Positions 30,246 through 43,011 of a stretch of 64,000 nt of DNA are shown here, in pieces; the first letter of the stretch is position 1, and each line of letters begins with the position of its first letter. The position numbers were made by a program, and so were the translations under genes. The stretch is taken from positions 24,414,672 through 24,478,671 of the forward strand of contig OY986972.1 of NCBI GenBank assembly GCA_963920575.1. Reading direction: 5' to 3'. The notes under the pieces were generated by a model. That model did not search any database. It had not been told where the DNA came from and was given only the letters and a program-made list of their open reading frames with translations. The stretch is from Narthecium ossifragum (Eukaryota; Streptophyta; Magnoliopsida; Dioscoreales; Nartheciaceae).

Positions 30246-32774
30246 TACCGACATATATCTCCGCACGTCTCCAGCAAGAGTACGTTCTTGGGATTTAATC
30301 TCGATCGATTGGGGATCTCTTTTTTCCATTTCTAGGGCTCTTTCGCGTCCTAATTCAGGTTTTGGATCGTTTGCGGTTCGATCTTGTGGTGAAAAGGCCT
30401 GATCTCTCCCCTCGTTCTGATTTATTGTGTTTGTTCTCAAGTTTTGGGATTTTAGGGCCATATGTAGGATTTATTGGTTTGGTTTTCTTTGATGTGGATA
30501 TGTCTTGTATGGTAGCTTCAAAGAAGCTTATATTATGGCCAAAGAGTTGTTGTTGTGAGTTTTTTTTTTATTGATTTCCTGTGTTTTGGTTGGAGCTTTA
30601 ATGCCAACTATGTGATTCTTGGTTTACTTTTGAGTTTTAACTATGAAGGCTGAAGGTTGGCTTCTTGTAAGAAGAAATTAATGGGAATTGTTTGTGATGT
30701 TCTTTAAAGATCGTGAAATTAGATAAGAATCTCGATGGTTTTGGCTTAGTTGCTCCCGAGGAGGTGAGTTTGTTGTGAAAGCTGTTGGTTTGAGGACTAT
30801 TTCTATGATGGTTTTCCTCAGGCCTATATTAGGGAACTTTTTATTACCGCATTAGAACTCGGACAGGCAAATGCTCATTGAGCGTTTTCTATTGTGATTG
30901 GGCATCGATCTTCCTTATCCTTCTTCCTAGTAGGCACTTTCTGTATAGTTGCCTGGTTATTTTATCCATTTACTTTGTGAGAAGGTTTTCCTAGAATATA
31001 TTTATACAACCAGGACTTTTGGGGAGGTTTATAGATAAGACATGTCTGAACAACCAGGATATGCCTGAATTGTGGTACCATGAATGGTGTACATGCTGTT
31101 CTTATTTGGCCTTTGCGCCGTGTCCAATGTGTTTTACACCTCAACATGATAGCCATTAGATATCGCATTCGGAAGATATTCAGAAATTTTTTAGATTCTT
31201 ATGATACTTTTGCCATTAGGCTTATTGACACGAAGAAATTAATGATTTGCATTTTAATATACTTTCCCTTTTGGGTTGTCATGGAATTTTAATTACATGC
31301 ATTGTGTACATCAGTCTGTTGTAGCAGTTTGAGTATTCCCTCCTGTCCTTGTTACTGGGCCTAATTTCTCGCGACGATCTTTTCTTGCTACTAGGGAAAC
31401 AAGCTTTGAAGTTCAAAAGAAGTTTTAGCAGTTTCTATTTCTTGGCAATTATCATGTTGTAGTCATTCATGAGGCAAGAATAGTGATGAATGATGATTTT
31501 GAGTTGTGAAGTGTAAACTTGGAGGACAAGGTTGAGTTGGTATTTATCTATTTGGCATGTAGAAGCCATTATCCATTTTAACTTTTGATTTTCAATTTAT
31601 TGAAACAATGGTAGCTTCTTTGCGGTATGTATGATCTATTTGGGTCTTGAATTTAAAAAGGTTAGAATAACAGACAATTTTGTAGGATTTTCAGGTGCTG
31701 AAATATGAGTTATTCTCGATGTGATCATGTAATTTTACTTTCTTGATATCTCATTGGAGATAATTATCTCCATTTAGCTTGCTCGTTTGTTATATTTGCC
31801 ATCCCCTAGCTCTTCTACAGAAGAGCTGAAATTTGTAAGAAAGTCATGGTTGACCATGCTTGCAGTGATAAATCATAGCATAACTAAGGCGACATCCATG
31901 GATAGGACATGACTAATATTGAACCAGCTTGCGATGATTAGATCTTTTGGAGGGTGTTGTCGCATCTAGTCTTTAGAACCTGCATATTGAGAGTTGTGCT
32001 TGTGTTGTTCTACTGGTGGTGCATTTAAACCTTTGTATTGATAGTCTGTTTTTTCGAACATTCTTGCACCCGATATTATGAGAGGAAACCTGATAATAGT
32101 TATGCTTGCAATCAGTACTTCCCCTTTTTTCCCCCAATATGTGCTTCATTTCTCTCCTTATCACCTAAATTGTTTATCAGATTTGAACCTGGTTTATGTG
32201 CTTAGGATTGGAGGTCTCTAGCTGATAAAAGCTTCTCTTCACTCTGGCCGCTATAGAAAAGCAACACCTTTCTCGCACCTCTAAGTGGGTGTGGGTTGAT
32301 GACAGACTGCTTGCATTGTGCTCCCTGTGGGAATCAAAGACATCTTATGTTTGGAGATTGTGCCGCATCTTGGAGGGTCTTTTTCTCGACTATGGCTAAG
32401 GTTATCTGCAGCTAGATATGTAATAAGGAAGCTCCACATTTCTTATTCATCGCTCTTTACCTGTCTCCATATATGTAACCTTGGCCTCTCTGCCGTCTCT
32501 TGGAAGAGTATTGAGTTTAGAACCTCCCCTGCCCAACACAAATCAAAGGTATGCAGGGAGATCGATTTTCTGTGTCTGCAAATCACATTTTACATCTTCG
32601 AAGGGTCTGATTGCTGAAGTTTGTATCCTTATTTTCAGAAAGTTGCCGAACATCCTGCTACAGCAATGGTGACTAACTCGGGAGAAGATTCTCAAGATCA
32701 GGCAATGAAAGTCTCTCATGTTTGTACTAATTCAACCTCAAGGTAGAGGACAACAATATCTGTGATACACAAGA
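30246..32774 (+). other. probable 5' leader and intron(s) of the LRR gene
   Basis: No independent gene is seen. Likely early exons lie at about 32490-32549 (ending HKSK before GTATGC) and from 32641 (AAAGTTGCC...), where an ATG at 32666 opens a short frame that stops at about 32742. The rest is T-rich, intron-like sequence. Confidence 0.45.
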
Positions 32775-35700
32775 ATGGAACAACACGCAAGTCCGTCATC
32801 ATTTGAGGAGTGCTTGAATTCAGCATATATCGACTGTGGTTCTTGTCGAGATGATAGCAAAGTTTTTTTTCAGGTGATGCATCTTAAAAAAAGCCAGTCC
32901 CTTGGAAATGTATTGGAGAGAGGGCAAGATTCCTCATGTTGTGATTGCATAGAGGATGATGAGACAGATCAACAGTTTCTTTTAGGCAACGGCAATGAAG
33001 ACAACCTGAAGAGAGATGTTGATTCATGCGATAAAACCAGTTCTGCGGAGTTGTATGACCATGAATACCGTGAAATGAACTTTCCAAATCATCAGGGGTC
33101 ACTCTTTTCTATTGAAGCTATTAATAAGTTTGGTGAGGAACTAGATGATGATATTAGCAAGCATTCTGCGTGTCATCTTGCTGACTCTGGAAGCTTTTTG
33201 CCACATACTCCACCTATTCTGCCGAAGTCATGTTCTTTGATTGACCTCAAGGTGGATTTGGCTAACTCCTATGGTGATGTTCTGCCTAATGAGTCAATGG
33301 GGCCTCGATCCAGATCCTCGAATGACCTGTGTTTTCTTGGAGGAAGAAGTGGTGAGTTCTTAGATGGTGATAGAGCAATTTGTTCTGGAGGGACCTTCTA
33401 TGGGCATGGGAATTCAGACAGAAGAAGTTCACCTCGCCACGGGGATTCTAATACAAGCTGTGGGTATGAAGCTGAAAACCAGGAGGGGGATGATTATTCT
33501 TGGAGTAAAGATGTTAAGAATAAGAATGAGTTAGCTGAGGGATATGATGCTCTGAACTGCAATGGTTTGGAAACTCAATGGAAAGAACATGAAGAAACTG
33601 TAGAGATAAAGGACAAGCTTCAACAAGAATCTTCCGTCCTTTTTTTTCCTCAGGTAGGCTCTGAAGAATTTAAAGTCGATAGGATTAAGGAGTGGATCAG
33701 CGCAATTAATATTCAAGACAGTTTCTCTGTCCAAGAACCTGGCGAAAGTTCCAGCTCTGTTTCCAAGAAAGATTCAGATATGGTAGCTAGTATGACTACC
33801 ACTAAAAGTAGTCCAGGGATGCAAGTAGCCTACAACTATATCTCATCCTTGACTCCAACTTGTGCGTCAGCACAGATGGCGAATCTTGGACTGGATGTTA
33901 TTCCAAGTCTTAGTGCCTTCATGAGTTTAAGGGTGCTTAATTTATCTGGCAATGGAATAGGTATGCTTTTATCTAGAGTTTCTTTGCGCTGTTCCTTCCT
34001 TGCCTTTTTCCTGTTACATCTTCCACTGGCGCAGGTTATTGGCTGTAGAATATAGCACCTTTCGTGTTTGTGGCTTAATATTATCTTTGTGATTGTTTTT
34101 GTCTCCAGTTCGGGTAAAAGCAGGAACTCTCCCAAAGAGTCTTCACGTGTTAAATTTATCAAAAAACATCATCTCAACCATTGAAGGACTTCGTGAATTA
34201 AGTCGTTTACGCGTATTGGACCTGAGCTACAACCGCATATCCAGAATTGGTCATGGTATGGCAGTACTTTTTCACATTTTTCTGTATACACCTTCATGGC
34301 TGTGATTACTTATCTCCCTTTCTGATACTGCTTTTCTATGTTCTATATCCGGCAATACTGATGCCATGTGTTGTTCATTCCGAAGAATCTATTGGCTTCT
34401 TTGTTGATAATTTCCCGTATCTTTTAGTTCAACATACGCTTACTAATTGTTTCACTGAACGGACACTACATATTATTTCCATGAGCTCTAAAGGTTTTAT
34501 CGGGAGAGTTGAATTATGAAGTTTGTTTATGTACACAATGATATCAGTTTGTATCATGCAATTGATTGTTGATACATGGAAAACTCCATCTCTTTTTCAC
34601 AGGCCAACTTCTACTTTCATGCCTGCATACACGATTGGAAAACCATTCCCTCGAAATCCTTAATTGACGTAATTCTTCTGATGAGTTCATGAGTTCATGC
34701 CATTTGTAATATGTAATGTGGCACAATCCCCTTTAATGGCTTTGTACACTGCTTCAAATGGCTAGTATCTGCAGTTAATTCATGGAGGATTGACTTCTGC
34801 AGTTGTGCTTGGTCTCCTTAACGATTGTTCCATGAGGCTTTTTGAGCGTAATCCGTGAGAAAGTTTTTGGGTATCTTATTCAAATGCTCCGACTTATCCT
34901 AATTTCTTCTAATCATTTAGCAGATGTCAACTGAGAGCTCCTTGGTACCCATAGAAATTCTCTGATTTCCTCTTCCATTTTCTCCTATTCCTGATTTGGA
35001 TGATTGCTCGTCCAAATGCTAACTTTAGACTCTTTTTTGAGAAGATTGTTCTGATGAGACTCTCTAGTATCAACCTTTTCTTCTATGCTACCGCCTTTCA
35101 CCAAAAATTTTTCCCCGCCTTTTCTTGGTACCAGCCCTAACGATTTTTCTTCACGAGTTTGGAACTGTATATTGTAGGCATGCCAACTTTTCAACTGTGG
35201 TCCTTTTGAATAAGCCTTTTTTTTCTTTCAGAGAATTATCTCTGTCAGGTTCCTGAACAAGCATATGTGACCTTTTCTCTTTCCTATTATGTTGCCATAT
35301 TTGGGAACACGTTCTTCATGTTTAACCTTAGGTGGCATGAGTTTGGATTTCTTCATCCCTCTAGAGAGTGGAATGGGGATTTAGACTCCCCACTTCCACC
35401 TATCATCTGGACTGTCATGGTTTTAAAATCATTGTAAGATTTTGCCACTTCCTGGATGGTCAGTTTTGAGAGCTTAATAGCTCTTGCTACTGTGTTGAGG
35501 ATTCACATCAGATAGGAACCAATTTCTAGAACATAGGTCGACATAAAATCTTTGTGCGTGTTTAATAATGTATCCAGTTACTGCTGCCATCTTTAATCGA
35601 ATTCATTTGGATGACTAGATGAGAAACAAAATTCTTCTTTAATATGCTTCATTTCTTTTCATTAAACTTCTTTCTTTTTCCTTTTTTAAGGCTTGGCCTC

Positions 35701-36289
35701 TTGTAGTTCTTTAAAAGAGCTTTATTTGGCTAGCAACAAGATCAGTGAGGTAGAGGGCGTCCACCGTCTCCTCAAGCTACACATCTTAGACTTGCGTTTC
35801 AACAAGATCTCCACTTCGAAAGGTTTTGAACAACTAGCAGCAAGTACATCCTTGCAAACGATAAATTTGGATGGCAACCCTGCTCAAAGAAATGTAGGAG
35901 ACGAACAGCTCAAGAGACATTTATTGAGCCTTTTGCCCAATCTAGTTTACTTCAACAAGCAGGCCATACGCAGAAGCTTCTCGAAGGAAGTTGTCGACCG
36001 TTCCACTCGATCACGCCCTGGTCTTCAGTCTGATCGTGCCATCAAATCAGAACGTAAGCATTATCAGAAAGGTGTTCATGGGGCAGTTCAGAAGTCGGTA
36101 GCTTCATCTAGCCAGGGCCGGTCAAGTCGGCATACGAGCCCTTCAACGAAGCTGTCAAAGAGCCGCCATGGTCGACTGCCTCCTCCAGGATGGAAAGCAA
36201 CAAATCATCTGCCAATCCAAGGCACCAACCTTCTGAGCTTGCAACCATTTAATCCTATCCGGAGAATCCAGAGTGAGGGAAATCTGTGA
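32775..36289 (+). CDS. SDS22-like leucine-rich repeat protein ('outer arm dynein light chain 1' family)
   Basis: Secure exons are up to 33960, 34109-34255 and 35691-36289, joined GT-AG and in frame. The N-terminal half is hydrophilic and unstructured (Ser/Asp/Glu-rich). The C-terminal half has about five 22-residue repeats of SDS22 type (LRVLNLSGNGI, LHVLNLSKNIIST, LRVLDLSYNRIS, LKELYLASNKIS, LHILDLRFNKIS), an LRR cap (LQTINLDGNPAQRN...LVYFNKQAIR) and a basic Ser/Arg-rich tail. Plant proteins of this layout are poorly studied; a protein-interaction role is inferred from the repeats. The 5' end is uncertain: 32775 is the first ATG of the long frame, but a splice acceptor (T-tract plus CAG, ending 32874) and upstream coding-like exons near 32.5 and 32.7 kb suggest that the real start lies further upstream. 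Confidence 0.8.
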
Positions 36290-38874
36290 GATCATTTGCC
36301 ATTCTTCATAAAAACTGCATACACTATTCGAGCAAGGAATAATTTTCTATTGCAAGGTGGTAAGTATTATGTAGGTTAAAGCCTATGAAGCAGACATCCT
36401 CGTCTCTCTAAACAGGCATAAAAGTATTCCACTGGGCGTGCTTTCACATATTAGAATTGCCGTTTGTTTATTATCTCTACTTTGATGAACTGTAGTGGAT
36501 TTTCTTTTATCCTTTGGTAATCCGAATGGAACACTTGGTTTGTCTTTCTAGTTGGTACTAGAAAAAAGTTCAAGGATATTTGGGTTCAGATATTTAAGCA
36601 TAAGAAAGCATTCATCTGTATTCTCGTACATGTCCCGGAATAAACGCTAAATTATCTTCATTTGGGATGGGAGTAGCAAGGTGGAGAGATGTGTTTGGCC
36701 TTCTTGACTTCTAATAAAGCAGTAAATGCTGTTTTTGTCTCTGTGGATATAAAGCTTCTAAACTATGAACTGTATGAGAGGCGTATTTAAGCTGCTCTGC
36801 ATGGTTGTGGTTGACTGTATGAGAGCATCAGAATTGGCCAGCCCACGTAATCAAGGATTAGGATCTTTCATTGGAGATTTTTATATGTTTAAAATACCTT
36901 TCTGCGAGATGCAAGAGCATCAAACAGAACCTAGCAGCATTTGTTTATCGATAGTTCAGAGTTCCAGAGCTGTGGAGGATGGTTTTGCAAGAGCATGCAT
37001 CCAGATGGACAAATTCTGGCCGATTTAATCAACTATTTATTTAGTGTTACTGTCTTCCTTGAGGAGTAATTTTTATTTTTATATCGCGGAATGAAAACAC
37101 GGTGGGGGATGATCTCGCCCCGCGGGGAAGACTGGCTGTTGATGTTGGGATCGTAGTGTAAGATTAAATCAAGAGTTGTAACACCTGACCTTCTGTTTCA
37201 ATTGCAGAAAAAAAACAAAAAAGCTAGGCAGTAGACGACCAACAAGACCCGGGCCAGCTGAGAGAGAGTATTGTTCAAGTGGATTGTCATCTAATTAGCA
37301 GGGGACGAAGGGTGGGTCACCTAATGGGGGCCCATTTCTTTGCTTGGCCATGTGGCTCATCTAGCGCCGAAGGAAAAAAAAAAAATGGGGAAAAAAAGTC
37401 AGTTCTAGAAACTTATACTAGAGAAGAACCCTTTTCGTCTCTTTCCATTTGGTAAGGTGAAAACTTCTTGTCCACGCCAGTTTCACAAAATTTGTACCAC
37501 GAAGGGGATAGAATAGTACTTCATTTCCACATCAAAATATACGTTTCTTCACTATCTGCAAATTGTATTTCTTCACGACACATACTATAGAGACAAAGAT
37601 CGTACGGGCCCTCCATAATACATCCTGCAGGTAGGCAGCTTTCCAACAAATCCATATTGATTTCAGGAGGGAGCTGTTGATTCCCAAGCTTCAAGTTTGG
37701 CCACTAGAAATACAATGATTCCATGATCACAAGCTGTCTAAATAGGTGTTGGCCATTGAGCTGTTGCCAAGTTGCTTGTTTGCTATGACCATAGTTTAAA
37801 GGCAGGAAAGTTACTACCTAACTGATGTGAAATCAACCATTAGGGCTATGCTTCAATCATACATGCTCCAACGCAACTCTCATTGAGGGGTAAATGTTTT
37901 TATCCTCAGTCACTGGATCTCTACAGAAGAAAAAACAATAATAGAAGCTCTTGACAATAAACACAACACACCTCATGGATAATGTTTTTTATTGTCACCA
38001 ATAACATAAGCCACCAAACTGTCATGCATCTCTAGCAAGCAAGACCAACTTCTGGATATACAAAGACCAAGAGAAGAAAAGGAAAGCCAGATACATATTC
38101 ACCAATCAAGGATAATCTTTTCGATAACACGAGTATATAGCAAAACAAACCAGAAGGTCTCTGGATGGCCTACAATTATGCCCAGGAACTTGAAAGGTAT
38201 GCTCCATTGCTTGTCCATTTTGAGAGGCAGTTTTAAGCAAGTAAAATGGGTAACACATGAGTCCTCCACGAAAAGCCTCAACAGTTTCTCCCTCCTACAA
38301 TGCCTTCATCGTGATCTGAAACAAAGAAATAACATCTTAGATCATCTTTCTCCTTTGAAACAAGATACACATAAGATAGGTTCAAATGATAGACGAAGTT
38401 CTCAAGAGGTGTACTTCAACAAGAGTTATTTCGGCTGAATAGTGCTACAAAGACTGCAACCTTTTATATATAGCTCTAAAAGCTAAATCTAGGGGTAAAG
38501 TGGAAGTTATGGTCTATTTAATTTCCAAACATGAAGAGAAATGTAGAACAAAGGCACTCAAGGACAGAATTAATCACAGAGAGTGCGCTCACATCATATT
38601 CCCTCAACCTTGTATTTTGTTTGCATAGATACACTCATTGTCAGAAGACCAAAAATGTGAAGTTACAAAAGGATATGTAGAATGTCAAAAAGAGAAGGAA
38701 TAAACATCTAGACATCGTATAGATTAAAGTAAAAATTTCATACTAGTGAAGCATGCTAAACTGTAAGAACATCACCCCTACTGACAAAAACAAAGGGCAT
38801 AACACTGATGAGGAAAGTACCTTGCATTTCCTTAACCTGGATTCAGGTGGAGCAAAGCACAAACAAGATACTCA
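36290..38874. other. intergenic, with one LINE tail
   Basis: The first part should be the 3' untranslated region of the LRR gene. A LINE remnant occurs at about 37090-37221. The right part, about 37.5-38.87 kb, has no supported gene and lies downstream of the minus-strand USP gene. Confidence 0.5.
37090..37221 (+). mobile_element. LINE 3' end remnant
   Basis: The segment reads like the RNase H C-terminus (NTVGDDLAPRGRLAVDVGIV). It is followed by TTGTAACACCTGACC, which matches the end of the LINE at 7105-7415 (TTGTAACACCTAACC), and then an A-rich tail. I could not find a target-site duplication. Confidence 0.65.
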
Positions 38875-40352
38875 TCAAGCGTCTGCCAAAATGTTAAAAT
38901 TAGCTTAATGAAAACTTGAATAGATCTAATTGTATTCATTGCTCGGCAAGCCAACTAGTTAGAATAAAGCCAAACTCACAGATGGTGGTCCTTCATGAAA
39001 CCAATATCAGGAATACCACTTTCTAGGGATACCAAGGCATGCAAGTTATTAAGATATCAAATGCACATGCAGAATTCAACATTGTCATAACCTTCTACCC
39101 ATATCCTTATGGTAACCCCTTCATCTTAACTCGCCACTCTATTCCCGTTATTATCTGATAGGGTATAAAGATAACAAGAATATTCGCACTATCCCATACA
39201 AGTCACTACCAATGTAATAATTGCAATAACTCATCGCATCTGATGCCTAAAATCATAATCAAGTTCGCAATTTCTCTTGTAAATTTCTCATTCATGTGAT
39301 AAAAACGTAAGTTACTACTAGAAGTCAAGAAAGCTCTCACCTTTTGTCTCTTCCGACACGTCAAGAAGCTCATGCTCCTCTGGTACTGGACCCAACTCTA
39401 CCTCCGTCTCAGCCACTCCCTTCTCCACCACCACATCACCACCATCATCCGGATACCTCACAACCACAACAGGGCACACACAGTGGTGCACACAGTAATC
39501 ACTCACACTACCAAGTCTCCCCTTGCTGCTCCTCCTAGCCGCCCCAAATCCCCTGCTTCCCATGATCACAGCGCTGATTCCGAGGCGCTCCACCTCCAAG
39601 CACAGCCTCTCCTTCATATCGTGGTCCTTAACAATGTGGATCTTGAAGGGAATCTGGGCATCAACCAGTGGCTGAGCGAGGTCCTGCTCCCATAGAAAAA
39701 AATACAGAAAAAAGCTTGGAAAGTTTAGAATTCTAATCTACCAATCAACCACCTAAAAATTCAGGAGAATTCGTTAAAATTTTAACTCCAATGAAACAAT
39801 TTGCCTGCCTAAGATCTGAGCCATAAGAAAAAATTGAACTTTAATCCAAAAAATCAAAAAATCTTCCTAAATTAACAGCCATGTTTTAAGCCCTCTCAAG
39901 ATTCGAACCGCCTAAAAGTTCGGAAAAGAAATCGTAAAACTATAAGAATAAAGTAGAGAACCGCGAATTTGCTCGGCGGAGGTATGGTACGATACCTGAG
40001 CCTTGGAGGTGGTGAAGGCGTCGAAGACGTCCTCGAGCTTCCGCTGCGACTCCTCGTCGCCATCTCCCTCGCCGGCGGCCGCGGACGGGGGCAGGTGGAG
40101 GGGACCCCAATCAGCGCCATAGAGAACAGAGGTGGGGCGGACGTGGAGGAGGATGACGGCGTCGCCGGGGCGGAGGTAGTTCTGCACCGACCACTTCACG
40201 GCGTATGCGCTCTCGTCGCTGAGGTCCACCGCGATCGCGATCCGCCTGTTGGATCCAGCGGCTCCGCCCCCGCTGCCGGCGGAGGAGAAGCGCGGCGAGG
40301 AGGGCTGCATGGCCGCCACCTGCTCCACTGAGTGGTTTTGCTGAGGAATCAT
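38875..40352 (-). CDS. universal stress protein, PHOS32-like, 235 aa
   Basis: Cytosolic nucleotide-binding UspA-fold protein. Exons: 40352-39996, 39683-39341, 38882-38875; 236 codons. The third exon supplies only Asp-Ala-stop. Features: an N-terminal SPRFSSAG region that fits the MAP-kinase-phosphorylated Ser-Pro site known in Arabidopsis PHOS32; core strands RRIAIAVDLSDESAYAVKW and GDAVILLHVRPTSVLYGADW; IHIVKDHDMKERLCLE; ATP-loop type motif GSRGFG-(9)-GRLGSVSDYCVHHCVCPVVVV. The start is the ATG at 40352; an open frame continues upstream but with no earlier ATG. The tail is acidic. The family is linked to stress and ethylene or MAPK signalling; the role here is not shown. Confidence 0.93.
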
Positions 40353-41740
40353 GGCGGCCGCGGAGATCAAAGCTAGAGTCTTTGGGGTTTCTCTGAGAAG
40401 AGAGAGAGAGAGAGAGAGAGATGGGGTTTTGGGGAGAGTGGACGAGAAGAAGATGCCTAACTTGACTCCTACTATACTGCCTCCTTGTTTTCCGCAACTT
40501 TAAAATAAAACACCTTTGGTTACGTTTTATTACAAATTTAAACTAATATGACTTAATAAGTTTACAGAAAACACCCCAAAATACTAGTTTTTTAAAATGG
40601 TAATTTACAGTTTTGTTTCATTTAAGCTTTCATGGTTTCAAAATTTTCAAACAAGATCATGATGTTTAGATTTTATTTCAAATAAGCCTCTAGGTGCTGA
40701 CACCGTCATGTGGATTGACGGTAAATGGGTCATGTGACATCACATGACTCAGCTCCCTTCGAAATTGCCGACCAAAATAGCTCCGGATAGGTGTATTGGT
40801 ATTGGGTGCTGAATTTTTGCTAATCGAAATCTCACCGGGGAGGAACTTTGCAACCGAAAGAGAATGATCAAAGAGGGATGAAGAGGGCAATGTAAACCCT
40901 TACCCTTAATGGGTAATGACAATGGTGGTTAAAAGTTTGAATGGAAATGAGTAAAATGATGACACTTATGATTTTATTTGAAATGAAATTCAAACGGTGT
41001 AATCTTATTTAAAAGTTTTAAAACTATAAAGTTTTATGAAACTTGACAAGACCATAGGACCAATACTATAATTCACCTTTTTTTAAAAAAAAAGAGATTA
41101 TGGGAAATGCCAGCTGGAAATGACTGAGTGTTGGATTGAATAGTAAAAAATTCGATCAATTTGTAAGGATATTTTTAAAGATTTAAGTCTCGGGATGATT
41201 GATTGGTATGTATCTTTAAAAAACTAAAATGGTGTTTAATTAATTTCAAAAGATTCGATGGTATATACATAATACATAAAGAATTTTAAAAGATTTAATA
41301 AGTTTATAATTGCAATTTTTGGCTCATTTAATACGGTACAAAAAATACGCTACAACTATATATGGAAACAATTTAACCTTTTAAAGGTTTGTTAAATTTC
41401 GAGCAAAATCTTATTCTTGATCTCAGATGTTACATATTATCATAGGCATCATGTTTTGCAATAAATTTTTGCTTCAAATAGTGTAGATTTAGCGACTAAT
41501 GTTGGGTGTTCAAATGTGTCACGTGACATTGAGTGGACTGACTTCACTCCACTCGGTCCTAAGCAACCAAAGCAACTCCTGAAACTAGATGAAGTGCTTT
41601 GGAAGCATAGAAGGGGATCCTCTATTCCTCTTCTCTTGGGAGTCATTTCCACCTCCAGCGAGGAATCTTCGGTCACAATCAAACATGGCCATATTTGTAT
41701 AGGTATGTGTTGACGTGAAAATCTTATCGTTGATCGGCAA
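40353..41740. other. upstream region of the USP gene and AT-rich intergenic DNA
   Basis: A GA microsatellite at 40396-40421 lies in the USP 5' leader (CT-rich in the sense of the gene). Beyond about 40500 the DNA is AT-rich with no supported gene. Confidence 0.5.
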
Positions 41741-42843
41741 TAGTCAAATCAGTTAAAATGTTAAAATCAGGAACATGTTTAGATTCAACTCCTTTGAACA
41801 CTCAGTTCGAACATATGTGTCAAATTAAATGAAAAATATGATCAAACCCAATTAAAATATATTTAAGTGGATAATAGTGAAGAAAGCTCAAGATAAATCT
41901 AAATTATTCTTAGATTAAATCTAATTTAATCTGAGATTATCTAATCAACTAATTAAACCAGAAAAAATGATAGAAAGCACTTTAAACTAAATAAATTTAA
42001 AATAAAGCTATATTAATCCTACACAAATCCTAAATTATTCTACGAAAAAATTAAGACTATTTAAACTAACCTGGTTTAACTTAATCTAAGAATTAGTCTA
42101 AACTAATTAAATTTAAAGTAAAACTAGATTAACCCTACAGTAATCTTAAGTTAATCTATTGGAAAGATACTAAGATTAGTAAACTACATTAACTAGACTA
42201 ATTTAAGAAAGAAGTAAAGAAGAACGATAAATGCTCCATTAATTGAAAGAACTTACATGTACAAAAGGAATGTAAGAACCCATACTTGAAAGTTGGTTAC
42301 AAGAGAGTTAGAGAGATTACAGTGGTTAAGAAAATCTATTTATATCCTACTGCTAATAACCGTTCCCGCTTTGAGTGATCATGGCACAAATATAGGAGAT
42401 CGTGTTGCAACTGCGCCATAACTGCTTCCCCCGTTCAATTTTTGGTTAATGACCACACGTGGCCGATGATGCTTCATTGCACACGTCATGATCACGTCTG
42501 ATCAATAATCGTTCCTTGTACACTTCATGACTACACATGGTTAATGATCTTTTTATTTGCACGTGTTGTGATTGCTTCTGGCCGATAGCTTTTGCTTACT
42601 AGTCTCGACATAGCTTTTGGGCGATGATCTTCCTTCACCTGCTTCACCATTGTCTTTGCCCGATGGCTTAACTTTACACATATCTCAATGGTATTTGAAT
42701 GATGCTCCTTTCTTGCATATCAACATTTGATCGTCCATTGGTACTGGACGATGAAGTCATATACCCATCGGTCATCGGTCATTGTTACTTTTCTTACGTG
42801 TCGATCATTTATTGGTTAGCCATTATTTTGACTAGCAGTATGA
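41741..42843 (-). repeat. 1.1-kb LTR-like element, inverted copy of 46089-47228
   Basis: The reverse complement is collinear with 46089-47228 throughout: a start at TGCTAGTCAAAATAATGG, a TATA motif (minus strand, about 42347-42336), an ACTCTCTTGTAACCA stretch, AT-rich TTAATCTAGATT repeats, TGTCAAATTAAAT and an end at TTTGACTATTGC. A TG start, a TATA box and a length near 1.1 kb suggest a solo LTR or a short non-coding retroelement. There is no coding content. Confidence 0.7.
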
Positions 42844-43011
42844 TATTTATTGAGATGACGGTGGAATCCATGGGGCGAAGTATAAAATAAAAGAATTAAC
42901 TAGTTAGAATTTTTTTAAAAAAAAATCCTAATTTGTGTTTTCTTAACTCAAATGAAGAAAGTGATAATTCACCTTACCCCTAAATATTAATGATGCTCAG
43001 TTCGATCGCCT

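Noticed and set aside
32318..32617. 99-codon frame as the first exon of the LRR gene
   Set aside because: Only its last part (before GTATGC at about 32550) looks like an exon; the rest has no support as coding.
40690..41713. Short frames with Ser/Arg-rich text upstream of the USP gene
   Set aside because: Isolated frames of about 65-77 codons in AT-rich DNA with no splice partners or domain; probably repeat-derived.
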